17,342 nt of DNA from JBJXHG01 sp046160865. Its GTDB lineage: Bacteria; Planctomycetota; UBA1135; GCA-002686595. Both the position numbers and the translations under genes were made by a program. Under the pieces are notes generated by a model. The model did no database searches and had not been told where the DNA came from. It worked only from the letters and a program-made list of their open reading frames with translations. This document shows positions 1 through 7,563 of the stretch, one piece after another (position 1 is the first letter of the stretch; each line of letters begins with the position of its first letter). The stretch spans positions 1-17,342 of the forward strand of contig JBJXHG010000117.1 in assembly GCA_046160865.1 (NCBI GenBank), given 5' to 3'.

Positions 1-1
1 G

Positions 2-115
2 CTGCCGTATCCAGATCGCTACTTCGAGGACCTCGTGCGCAAGCTCGACCTGGCATCCGGCGGCGCGAAGATCCCGGTCGACTTCGGGATCGAGCTCGTG
101 CTGGCGCGACGGTGA
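2..115 (+). CDS. C-terminal end of an unidentified protein (partial)
   Basis: An open frame enters from the left edge and ends at TGA 113-115, giving 37 residues. The sequence starts LPYPDRYFEDLVRKLDLASG and ends IELVLARR. Codons are strongly G/C-ending like the certain genes of the window, so I take it as the real 3' end of a gene that starts outside. The peptide shows an amphipathic helix followed by a beta-like hydrophobic end. It is too short to assign to a family. It converges on the minus-strand HEPN gene 36 bp further on. Confidence 0.6.
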   Translation: MPYPDRYFEDLVRKLDLASGGAKIPVDFGIELVLARR

Positions 116-141
116 GCGCGGGCTACCGGAGTCGCTTCCAC

Positions 142-162
142 CGGGCTCTCTCAGGGAGCCCG
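142..162. other. Short inverted repeat at the convergent gene ends
   Basis: A perfect 7-bp stem (CGGGCTC at 142-148, GAGCCCG at 156-162) with a 7-nt loop lies between the plus-strand gene ending at 115 and the minus-strand HEPN gene. It overlaps the HEPN stop codon at 151-153. Its position suits a bidirectional terminator, but neither side has a T-run, so this remains a weak suggestion. Confidence 0.25.
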
Positions 163-1089
163 AGGTGCGCCGGATTGTAGTTGGCTTAGCAGAACCACTT
201 CGAGCGCGTGGAAAGCGTCGTTCGACGCCTTGCTAAGTTCCGTCGAGGACACTCGTCCGACATGCGTCAACTTTCCACGCACGCCGTAGGCTTTGACGGC
301 ATTGCTGGCAAGTTGTTCCGGATTCTTCACGCCGAGCGCGGCGGCACTGCCGTGAACAAGTCCGCGAATCCTCATCGTTATTGACTCGCGATCCTTGAAC
401 ATCACATCGCCCAGCAACGCGTTCCACGCATTCCAATCATCAGAGTCAGTCCCGCAACCATCCCGCCGTGCTCGTGCCTGCTCTTTCCATTCGTCGACCA
501 CCGACCTGATCTTCTCTGGGCGCACCGCATCAGGCGCGACGCTCTCGAGAGCCATAACTCGTTGAAGCAGTCTGGCGCCCTCAGTCTCCGATCGGAAGCT
601 AGCGCCATACAGCGACAGCGCAATACGAAGCTTTTCGTCCTGCAGCGCAGACGGTGCGACGACAGCTAATCCTCGCTCAAGGGTTGCAATGAATTCACGA
701 CAGTCGAATCGCGCGCTGACCGTGCCCTCAATCGCCAATGCCATCGACACTTCGGCATCCAGTTGAGAAACAACTGCATCCGCAGAGCTGATTCGCCGGC
801 CTTCAAGTGCACTCGAGTCATTCTCAACAAGAACAGCCGATGCCGGTATCGAGTTTCTATACGCGCATCGATGGCGCACAGCGGTCCAGTAAAGAGCAGC
901 GGCAAGCTTTGGAACGAACTCGAGTGCGTCGGCGCCGGTCGCAAACGGCTGAATAACCAAGTCGAACAGGGAGCCACTCGCGACGAGCTCAAGCTGCCTT
1001 CCTCCCAGCGTTGGGGGCGCCCGATCAATATCAATCAGGCCGGCATCTGCTGCGAGCACGGTTGGATATCGAAGCTTGAATTGCGGCAT
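151..1089 (-). CDS. Apea-like HEPN domain protein
   Basis: 312 residues from the ATG at 1089-1087 (MPQFKLRYPT) to TGA at 151. The open frame continues upstream into the antisense of the pump gene, but only the part from this Met looks like protein. The C-terminal third carries what I read as an Apea-like HEPN domain: a helix with LLQRVMALESVAP near 174-186, then AYGVRGKLTHVGRV at 267-280, which contains the HEPN RX4H motif (R271, H276), then a long hydrophobic helix near 288-304. HEPN proteins with this motif are commonly RNases in toxin-antitoxin, abortive-infection or CRISPR-linked systems; the activity here is inferred. The N-terminal 170 residues are not recognised. G+C is visibly lower than in the neighbouring pump gene, suggesting acquisition. 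It lies 38 bp downstream of the pump gene on the same strand and may be co-transcribed. No partner antitoxin is visible. Confidence 0.8.
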   Translation of the reverse strand: MPQFKLRYPTVLAADAGLIDIDRAPPTLGGRQLELVASGSLFDLVIQPFATGADALEFVPKLAAALYWTAVRHRCAYRNSIPASAVLVENDSSALEGRRISSADAVVSQLDAEVSMALAIEGTVSARFDCREFIATLERGLAVVAPSALQDEKLRIALSLYGASFRSETEGARLLQRVMALESVAPDAVRPEKIRSVVDEWKEQARARRDGCGTDSDDWNAWNALLGDVMFKDRESITMRIRGLVHGSAAALGVKNPEQLASNAVKAYGVRGKLTHVGRVSSTELSKASNDAFHALEVVLLSQLQSGAPRAP

Positions 1090-1127
1090 GTTGTTCAGAC
1101 TCTCGGATCGTGCAGAGGTCCTATCCG

Positions 1128-4100
1128 CTACTGCGCGCCGAGCGCCGGCGTTTCGGCCTCGACCTGCTCGACCGGCGCTGGCTTCTTCTTCCAACTGAGC
1201 TTGCGCTTCGCGTCGTCGAACACGAGATACACGACGGGTGTCACGAGCAGCGTGAGCAGGAGCGACAAGCTCTGCCCGCCGATCACGACGACGGCGACCG
1301 AGCGCCGCTCCTCCGCCCCCGGTCCCGTGCCGAGCCAGAGCGGCAGCATGCCGGCGACGAGCGCGAGCGTCGTCATCAAGATCGGACGCAAGCGGTCGCG
1401 GTTCGCTTGCAGGATCGCCGCGTGCCGCTCCATGCCGCGCTCGCGCAGCTGATTGGTGTGATCGATCTGCAGGATCGCGTTCTTCTTCACCACGCCGAAC
1501 AAAACGAGCACGCCGAGCGCCGAGTACAAGTTCAGCGTGTTGCCGCTCGCCGACAGCGACCACAGCGCGAACGGCACCGAGAGCGGCAGCGACACGAGGA
1601 TCGTGAGCGGGTGGACGAGGCTCTCGAACTGCGCCGCGAGGATGATGTACATGAGCGCCAGCGATAGCGCGAAGGCCCACAAGAACTCCTTGAACGTGCG
1701 CTCGAGCTCGCGGCCGCGGCCCGAGAGTCGCGTCGTGTACGCCGGCGGCAGATTCATGTCGCGCACGGCGCCGCGCAACGCTTCCAACCGGTCCGCGAGC
1801 GCGAAGCCCGGTCCCACGCTCGCGCGCAGCGACACGGCGCGCTGGCGGTCGAGGCGGTCGATGCGCGATGCGCTCTCCGCGGGCACGAGCTCGACCAAGT
1901 TGTCGAGGCGCACGAGCCGCCCGCTCGTCGAAGCGACGTACAGCTCGGCGATGCGGCCCTGCTCGGCACGATCGCGCTCCTCGAGGCGCAGCTCGACGTC
2001 GTAGTCCTCGCCGATGCCCGGGTCGCGGAAGCGCGAGACGCGGTCGTCGCCGCCGACCATGATCCGCAGCGCGCTCGCGACGTCCGCGACGTCGACACCG
2101 AGATCCGCGGCGCGGTCGCGATCGATCACGGCGCGCAGCTCGGGCTTGTCGAGCCGCAGCGTCGTGTCCGCGTCGACGATGCCGCCGAGCTCGCGCGACT
2201 TCACGCGCAATTCCTCGGCGTAGCGGGAGAGCGTCACGAGATCGGGGCCGAGGAACGCGAAGTCGATCTCGAACGGGCCGCCGCCGATGTTGAACGACGG
2301 CGCGTTGCGCACCGAGCAGCGCAGGTCGCGGAACTGCGCCAAGCGCTTGCGCACCTCGCTCATCACCTCGCGCTGCGAGTAGTTGCCCTCGAATGCGCGG
2401 CCTGGATGGCCGGCGAGCGTCTCGCGCCACAAGCGGCCGAGCGAGAACGTGCGCTCCTCGTGTGGCGCGATGCGCACGAAAGCCTCGCCGCGGCTCACCT
2501 GGCCGAGGAAGCTGCCGCCGATCGTCGCGAGCGCCGTGCGCACGCCGGGCACGGACAGGATCTCGCGCTCGACGGCCTGCATCGCGACGTCCATCGAGGC
2601 GATGCTCACCCCTTCCTGCGCCGTCACGTTGACTTCGAACTCGGCTTCGTCGACGTCGGTCGGCGTGTACTCCTGCTTCACGCCCTTGTAGAGCGGCACG
2701 GACGAGTACAGCACGAGACCCGTGAGCACGAGCACGGCCACGCGCCAGCGCAACGCGCGCTCGAGCATCCAGCCGTAGACGCTCTCCATGCGCGCGTAGA
2801 GGCCGCGCCGGCTGCCCGCCTGCTCGCTGCCCGCGTGGGCGTCTTGCGCGCGCAGGAGACGCGCGCTCATCGTCGGTGTCAGCGTGAACGAGACGAGCAA
2901 GCTGACCATCACCGACGTCGCCGCGGTGATGCCGAACTGGTAGAGAAAGCGTCCCGACACGCTCGACATGAACGAGACGGGCACGAAGATCACGGCCAGC
3001 GACAAGGTCGTCGCCATGACCGCGAGCGCGATCTCGGCCGTGCCCTCGCGCGCCGCGTCGAACGGCGAGAGACCCTTCTCCTCGACGAAGCGGAAGATGT
3101 TCTCGAGCACGACGATCGCGTCGTCGATCACGATGCCGACCATCAAGACGAGCGCGAGCATCGTCACGCTGTTCAGCGTGAAGCCGAGCGCTTTCATGAT
3201 CCCGAAGGTCGCGACGACCGAGCACGGAATCGCGATCGCGGCGATCAGCGTCGAGCGCCACGAGCGCATGAAGAAGAAGACGACGAGGCTCGCGAGCGCG
3301 CTGCCGAGCACGAGGTGCAGATTGATCTCGTGCAGCGCGGCGTAGATGTAGCGCGACTGGTCGCGGATGATGTCGATCCGGATGTCGGCCGGCAGGTCGG
3401 CCTGCACGGTCGCGAGACGCGCCTTGACGCCCTCGATCGTCGCGACCGTGTTCGCGTCCGATTGCCGGCGGATCTCGAGCGCGACGCACGGCTTGCCGTT
3501 CAAGCGCGACAGCGAGCGCACTTCCTTCGTGCCGTCCTCGGCGCGACCGACGTCGCGCACGCGCACCGGCGAGCCGTCGATCGTCGCGACCACGAGCTCC
3601 TCGAACTCGCGCGGATCCGTGAGACGCCCCATCGTGCGCAAGACCTGCTCGCGCGTCGGTCCGGTCACGTTGCCGCCTGGGACCTCGGCGTTCTGGCGCT
3701 GGATCGCGTCGCGCACGCTCGTGATCGGCAGGCCGTACGCGGCGAGCCGATCGGCGTCGAGGCGGATCTGGATCGCACGCTCGGCGCCGCCGTTGATCTG
3801 CACCTGACCGACGCCGGCCGAGCGCTCGAGCTGTGGGCGCACGATCTTGTCGGCGATCTCCGTCAACTCGCGCAGCGGACGATCCGCCGAGAGCGCGATC
3901 GACATGACCGGCGAATTGTCGTTGTCGAACTTGCTGACGATCGGCGGCAGGATCTCGGGCGGCAGGTCGCGCAACACGGATGCGACGCGGTCGCGCACGT
4001 CTTGCGCAGCGGTGTCGATGTCGCGCTCGAGCTGGAACGAGATGACGACGATCGACGAGCCGTTGCTCGAGATCGAGCGCAGCTGGTCGATGCCCTCGAT

Positions 4101-4322
4101 CGTGTTGACGGCCTCCTCGATGCGCTGGCTGACGAGCGTCTCGATCTCCTCGGTCGAAGCGCCGGGCAGCGACGTGCGCACGTTCACCGTCGGCAGATCG
4201 ACGGACGGGAAGCGGTCGCGGCCGAGCCCGAAGAAGCTCGCGATGCCGATCACGACCAGCGTCGCGATCAGCATCGACGCGAAGATCGGCCGCCGGATGC
4301 AGACGTCGACGAAGCGCTGCAT
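1128..4322 (-). CDS. RND efflux pump inner-membrane transporter (HAE1/AcrB family)
   Basis: 1064 residues, a normal length for an AcrB-like proton-driven exporter of hydrophobic or amphiphilic compounds. It begins with the cytoplasmic segment and first membrane helix typical of the family (VDVCIRRPIFASMLIATLVV, residues 5-24). Two large periplasmic loops are present. The fourth helix carries LVLMVGIVIDDAIVVLENI with adjacent Asp400-Asp401, equivalent to the proton-relay pair of AcrB. A Lys in GVVKKNAI (near 946-947) matches the essential Lys of helix 10. Twelve hydrophobic segments in two groups of six are expected, and the hydrophobic blocks fit. The ATG is at 4322-4320, 9 bp after the adaptor gene, so the two form one operon. 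No outer-membrane TolC-like channel gene is in the window. Substrate cannot be predicted. Confidence 0.95.
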   Translation of the reverse strand: MQRFVDVCIRRPIFASMLIATLVVIGIASFFGLGRDRFPSVDLPTVNVRTSLPGASTEEIETLVSQRIEEAVNTIEGIDQLRSISSNGSSIVVISFQLERDIDTAAQDVRDRVASVLRDLPPEILPPIVSKFDNDNSPVMSIALSADRPLRELTEIADKIVRPQLERSAGVGQVQINGGAERAIQIRLDADRLAAYGLPITSVRDAIQRQNAEVPGGNVTGPTREQVLRTMGRLTDPREFEELVVATIDGSPVRVRDVGRAEDGTKEVRSLSRLNGKPCVALEIRRQSDANTVATIEGVKARLATVQADLPADIRIDIIRDQSRYIYAALHEINLHLVLGSALASLVVFFFMRSWRSTLIAAIAIPCSVVATFGIMKALGFTLNSVTMLALVLMVGIVIDDAIVVLENIFRFVEEKGLSPFDAAREGTAEIALAVMATTLSLAVIFVPVSFMSSVSGRFLYQFGITAATSVMVSLLVSFTLTPTMSARLLRAQDAHAGSEQAGSRRGLYARMESVYGWMLERALRWRVAVLVLTGLVLYSSVPLYKGVKQEYTPTDVDEAEFEVNVTAQEGVSIASMDVAMQAVEREILSVPGVRTALATIGGSFLGQVSRGEAFVRIAPHEERTFSLGRLWRETLAGHPGRAFEGNYSQREVMSEVRKRLAQFRDLRCSVRNAPSFNIGGGPFEIDFAFLGPDLVTLSRYAEELRVKSRELGGIVDADTTLRLDKPELRAVIDRDRAADLGVDVADVASALRIMVGGDDRVSRFRDPGIGEDYDVELRLEERDRAEQGRIAELYVASTSGRLVRLDNLVELVPAESASRIDRLDRQRAVSLRASVGPGFALADRLEALRGAVRDMNLPPAYTTRLSGRGRELERTFKEFLWAFALSLALMYIILAAQFESLVHPLTILVSLPLSVPFALWSLSASGNTLNLYSALGVLVLFGVVKKNAILQIDHTNQLRERGMERHAAILQANRDRLRPILMTTLALVAGMLPLWLGTGPGAEERRSVAVVVIGGQSLSLLLTLLVTPVVYLVFDDAKRKLSWKKKPAPVEQVEAETPALGAQ

Positions 4323-4331
4323 GCCGCCTGC

Positions 4332-5579
4332 TCAGCGCGCCGGGCGCACGCTCGCTCCGCCTTGCAAGTTACCCGGCGCGACGACGACTTCCTCGCCGGG
4401 CTTCAGGCCCTCGAGGATCTCGACGCGGCGCTCGTCGCGCCGGCCTGTACGCACCCGGCGCTCCTCGACCTTGGCGTCCGTCACGACGAACACCTTCTCG
4501 ATGCCCGCGAACACGGACAGCGCGTCGAGCGGCACGGTCAGCGTCTGTGCGGCCGCGTCGATCACGATGCGCGCGCGCGCGAAGGAACCGGCGCGCAGGC
4601 GCGCGTCCGGGTTCGCGAGCTCGCCCTCCACGAGCAGCGTGCGGCTCAGCGGCGACAGCGAGGGCGAGATGCGCACGATCAGGGCTTCGTGCGCGTGCTC
4701 TTCGCCTTCCACCTGCACGCGCGCGAGCTGGCCGATGCGCACGTGGGCGGCGTCACGCTCCGGCACGCGCAAGCGCAGGCGCAGCGGATCCGTGCGCACG
4801 ATCCGCGCGATGCCGGTGCCGGCCGTCACGTAGTCGCCGGTACCGACGAGCCGCGCGAACGTCGCACCGTCGAACGGCGCCTCGATCTGCGTGTCGGCGA
4901 GCAAGGCGCGCGCGAGCGCGAGGTCGGCGCGACGCTGCATGAGTTCGGCACGGCGGTTTTCGATCTCCTCGCGCGCGGTCGCGAGCCGGCTCTCGGCCGA
5001 GCGCGCCTCGGTCTGCGCCGCGTCGACGGCCGCCTGCGATCCGACCTCGCCGCGCAAGAGCGACTCGGACCGCGTCGCGCGACGGCGCGCCTCGTCGAGC
5101 TCGGAGACCGCGGCCTTGACGCTCGACGTCGCTTCGGAATCGACCTCGTCGTCCTCGCCGTCGCGCGGCAAGCCGAGGCGCGCGCGCGCGGACGCGACCG
5201 CGGCGGCTGCTTGCTGCACGCGCAGCTCGTAGTCCTTCGCGTCGATCGTCGCGACGACATCGCCGCGCGCGACGCGCGTGCCGACGTCGACATGGATCCG
5301 GGCGATGCGCCCCGGGACCTTGGTCGAGAGCAACGCCTCCTCGTACGCCGTGAGCTCGCCGTTTGCGCCGAGCGTGCGCTCCCACCGCTCGATCGTAGCG
5401 GCGGTGATCCTGACGTCGCGCAGTTCGCCGGGTGTCGCGCCGCCGGATCGGGACGACGCCGAGCTCGCGGCGGAGCCGGCCGCGGATTCGTCGTGGCGCG
5501 GCGCGCTCGCACCTTCGGTCTGATCGCACGCGGCGATCACCAATAGAAGGAGGGCGGACCAGGGTCGTTGGCAGCGCAT
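4332..5579 (-). CDS. RND periplasmic adaptor (membrane fusion protein), lipoprotein
   Basis: 415 residues from the ATG at 5579-5577. The frame stays open upstream to 6074, but this Met gives a lipoprotein signal: a hydrophobic stretch LLLLVIAAC at residues 10-18 with Cys18 as the lipidated residue, followed by a Ser/Ala/Gly-rich linker. Next comes the barrel-sandwich (biotinyl-lipoyl-like) half-motif with GRIARIHVDVGTRVARGDVV and the second half IEAPFDGATFARLVGTGDYV. Between them lies an Ala/Glu/Arg-rich coiled-coil hairpin of about 130 residues. A beta-barrel and a membrane-proximal domain end in GLKPGEEVVVAPGNL. It couples the inner-membrane pump to an outer-membrane channel and is encoded directly upstream of the pump. 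No Shine-Dalgarno sequence is evident before the chosen start. Confidence 0.92.
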   Translation of the reverse strand: MRCQRPWSALLLLVIAACDQTEGASAPRHDESAAGSAASSASSRSGGATPGELRDVRITAATIERWERTLGANGELTAYEEALLSTKVPGRIARIHVDVGTRVARGDVVATIDAKDYELRVQQAAAAVASARARLGLPRDGEDDEVDSEATSSVKAAVSELDEARRRATRSESLLRGEVGSQAAVDAAQTEARSAESRLATAREEIENRRAELMQRRADLALARALLADTQIEAPFDGATFARLVGTGDYVTAGTGIARIVRTDPLRLRLRVPERDAAHVRIGQLARVQVEGEEHAHEALIVRISPSLSPLSRTLLVEGELANPDARLRAGSFARARIVIDAAAQTLTVPLDALSVFAGIEKVFVVTDAKVEERRVRTGRRDERRVEILEGLKPGEEVVVAPGNLQGGASVRPAR

Positions 5580-5789
5580 GAGGAAGATGTTGGACCGGTC
5601 ATGATGCCGAAGGCACCCGCGATCCACGAGGGCGCATAGGACCGAGAATGGGCTCGTCCTACCCGGTTCTCTCGATGGATGTGCCGAGGTCGCGGTCGCC
5701 TCACGTCGCGGCCGTGTGGACGGCCTCTCAACCCTTGTGAATCGCCGGCACCGATCGACAGTGCGCACGCCTAACGAGAGGATCGCGCC

Positions 5790-6038
5790 ATGGACCCGAC
5801 GGGCATCGTCCGTGATCTCTACGACGCGTTCCGGCGCAAGGACAACGAAGCGCTGCTGCGCATCCTCCATCCAGACGTCGAATGGTTCCAAAACGTGCGC
5901 TTCCCGGGTGGCGGGCACCACGTCAGCGCCGAGCGCGTGTTCAACGACACGTTTCGCAGCAGCCTCGAACAGAATGAGCCGGCGCGATCTCGCGACTTGC
6001 GTGGTAAGCAATGCGGGTCCGCCGCCTTCGATCCGTGA
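5790..6038 (+). CDS. Truncated NTF2/SnoaL-like (ketosteroid-isomerase-related) protein
   Basis: 82 residues from ATG 5790, with a good ribosome-binding site (GAGAGG at 5776-5781, 8 bp before the start). The first 60 residues fit the N-terminal half of SnoaL-like NTF2-fold proteins: VRDLYDAFRRKDNEALLRIL, then the DVEW strand and a FPGGGHHVSAERVFNDTF segment. Such domains normally run to about 120-140 residues with a curved beta-sheet. Here that sheet is missing, and the last 20 residues (rich in Arg, Gly, Ser) do not look like the family. I therefore read it as truncated by a deletion or frameshift, and probably non-functional as an NTF2 domain. Its TGA overlaps the GTG of the following membrane-protein gene (GTGA). 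Confidence 0.6.
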   Translation: MDPTGIVRDLYDAFRRKDNEALLRILHPDVEWFQNVRFPGGGHHVSAERVFNDTFRSSLEQNEPARSRDLRGKQCGSAAFDP

Positions 6039-6379
6039 ACGACGACCGAGAACCGTCGCCTCGACGCGTCGCAACGACGACGACTTGGCGTGACGTCGCG
6101 CGCATCGCGATCGCGATCTTGGCGATCACTTGCGGCGTGATCTGGTCGGTCATGTTCCCGAAGTCGATGTCGCTCAACCCGGGCATGGTGGCCTCGGTTT
6201 GCATCGGGATCGGTCTCTTCGGAACCGGGACCCTGGTCGCGCTCGCGAACCGGATCCGTCCTGCGGTGCTGATCTTGTCGCTCGCGTTGCTCGGGTCGCT
6301 GCTCGCCAACGCGTACTTGCTCGCCGAAGTGAGCGCGCTTGTGGAAGTGCTGTTTCGAAGCACAGCACGGCCGCGCTGA
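6035..6379 (+). CDS. Small three-helix membrane protein of unknown function
   Basis: 114 residues from GTG 6035, chosen because it overlaps the preceding stop as GTGA, a usual sign of translational coupling. An ATG eight codons earlier (6011) is the alternative start. After a charged N-terminus (residues 1-19) there are three hydrophobic stretches at about 20-41, 50-71 and 76-97, separated by short turns with Lys or Arg, then a short basic tail. No catalytic motif is visible and I do not recognise the family. The hydrophobicity pattern and G/C-ending codons support real coding. Confidence 0.55.
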   Translation: MNDDREPSPRRVATTTTWRDVARIAIAILAITCGVIWSVMFPKSMSLNPGMVASVCIGIGLFGTGTLVALANRIRPAVLILSLALLGSLLANAYLLAEVSALVEVLFRSTARPR

Positions 6380-6501
6380 CGTGTCGCTCGTGAATCGTGC
6401 GTCGAGTGACACCGCCGGCACGGTGCGACGGTCGCCTCTGTGCTCCCTCCCTCGGGCGCCGCGGGTGTGCGCGTTCGAGCGGATGGAGTGCGAGATGCAC
6501 G

Positions 6502-6755
6502 GTGAAGCTACCGCGCGGCGACTGTGCCTTCGTCGACGAGTCGAAGGTGCGCGACTACTTGCTCTCGCGCTTTCACCGAATTAGTTGCTCTAAAGCGGCG
6601 TTCTTTCGATCGCTTGGGCGCACCTCGTTGCACTGGCGGCGTGGTATTTTCCGGAAGTCTCGGGTGCCGAAGCGGCCGTGGTCACCGTGTGGATCGTTCG
6701 ACACGGCGAGGATCACCCGACGCTCGTGACTGCGTTCCCTGGAAGCGATCGATGA
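6502..6755 (+). pseudogene. Decayed DUF6883-like gene (frameshifts plus internal deletion)
   Basis: Reading from GTG 6502, residues 1-39 (VKLPRGDCAFVDESKVRDYL through KAAFFRSLG, ending at 6618) match my memory of the N-terminal half of DUF6883: KLP..D.A.vd..Klr.YLLs..H..g..KA.FF..lG. The same frame then becomes nonsense and stops at 6729. The characteristic end of the family, VVTVWIVRHGEDHPTLVTAF, appears in a different frame from 6678 and ends at TGA 6753-6755. A middle piece (GGVVFSGSL, about 6633-6660) lies in the third frame. Only 19 codons separate the two halves, where the family has roughly 40, so a deletion and at least one frameshift are needed. The original stop overlaps the DUF4926 start as ATGA, confirming that the two genes were once a coupled pair. 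Confidence 0.65.
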
Positions 6756-6952
6756 AGCTCAAAGCCCTCGACATCGTCGTGCTGCGATACGACTTGCCGG
6801 AACATGACATGCACGAGGGCGAGCTCGGCGCGGTGGTCGACGTTTACGAACCGAACGCGATCGAAGTCGAGTTCGTCGAGGCGTCAGGCCGCACCAAGGC
6901 GCTGCTGACGCTCGACGTGTCTGCGGTTCGAGCGCTGAACGACGCGGCGTAA
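6752..6952 (+). CDS. DUF4926 domain protein
   Basis: 66 residues from ATG 6752 (MKLKALDIVVLRYDLPEHDM). The compact all-beta pattern, with DIVVLRYDLPEH, GELGAVVDVYEPNAIEVEFVEASGRTKALLTL and a short Ala-rich tail, fits DUF4926 as I know it over its whole length. The function of the family is unknown. These small proteins are often encoded directly beside DUF6883 proteins, which suggests a partner or immunity/antitoxin-like role; that is inference. Here the start codon overlaps the ancestral DUF6883 stop (ATGA), but the DUF6883 partner is broken while this gene is intact. The frame extends upstream to 6524, but the extra residues are composition-driven nonsense. Confidence 0.75.
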   Translation: MKLKALDIVVLRYDLPEHDMHEGELGAVVDVYEPNAIEVEFVEASGRTKALLTLDVSAVRALNDAA

Positions 6953-7158
6953 GCGCGGTTCGAGAACTTCAGCATCGAGCCGCCGAGCGCTGCGCGGCGT
7001 GCGAGCAACGCTGGCAATCGCAGCGCGACGAACACCTCCGATGTTCCGTCCAACTCACAGGTAACCGTCACCGCCGAGCCAAGTCCTAGTCACGGAGAAC
7101 GCCGAGGAAGAACCTCGATGCGTTGCCCTCCTTGACCCGTGCCGCCCGGCAACCATCG

Positions 7159-7563
7159 ATGACACCGCTCGAGTTCGTGATTCCAGAAAGGCCGGTCTCG
7201 CAGCAGGCCCGACGCCGCGAGAGACTGCGCGAGTGGAAGGACTTCGTAGCCACGCACGCGCGGCTCGCAATCCGCGCGCCCCGCGCACTCGTTGCCGAGC
7301 CCGTCGCTCTGCGAATCCTGTACCTCTATGACGAGACCGCACTGGACATTGACAACATCCTGAAGCCGATCCAAGACGCGCTCATCGGCGTCGTTCTCGA
7401 AGACGACTCCGTCATCACGGACGTCGAGATCCGACGACGCTGGCGCGGGACGAAGTTCACTCTCAATTCCGTCTCGCCGGTTCTCGCTGCCGGCCTGGCG
7501 CATGGAAGCGACTGCGTATACGTTGCGCTCAGCGACGCACCGATCCAGGACGTACTCCCATGA
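7159..7563 (+). CDS. RusA-like endodeoxyribonuclease (Holliday-junction resolvase family)
   Basis: 134 residues from ATG 7159; an in-frame TTG at 7123 would add 12 residues without family support. The RusA signature is clear: LDIDNILKPIQDALIGVVLE then DDSVITDVEIRR, giving Asp63, Asp65, Asn66, Lys69, Asp73 and Asp82/Asp83. In E. coli RusA the matching DLDN..K and DD residues bind metal and are catalytic, so the active site looks complete. The N-terminal IPERPVSQQARRRERLREWK is the usual substrate-binding start of the fold. RusA proteins cut four-way junctions and are often phage- or mobile-element-borne. Here the gene is standing alone from phage genes and is coupled by an ATGA overlap to the endonuclease-like/HEPN gene downstream, suggesting a joint role. 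Confidence 0.85.
   Translation: MTPLEFVIPERPVSQQARRRERLREWKDFVATHARLAIRAPRALVAEPVALRILYLYDETALDIDNILKPIQDALIGVVLEDDSVITDVEIRRRWRGTKFTLNSVSPVLAAGLAHGSDCVYVALSDAPIQDVLP

Noticed and set aside
1090..3489. Upstream extension of the HEPN reading frame through the pump gene
   Set aside because: The residues are Arg/Ala/His-rich noise in another frame of the pump gene; the family-like sequence starts at the Met at 1089.
2406..5546. A 1046-codon plus-strand open frame antisense to the pump and adaptor genes
   Set aside because: It is a shadow of two certain minus-strand genes: dominated by Arg, Asp, His, Glu and Ala from GC-rich codons, with no domain.
6844..7071. Minus-strand frame with a protein-like run (CELDGTSEVFVALRLPALLA)
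   Set aside because: It overlaps the end of the DUF4926 gene in antisense, is short, has no start context and matches no family I know.
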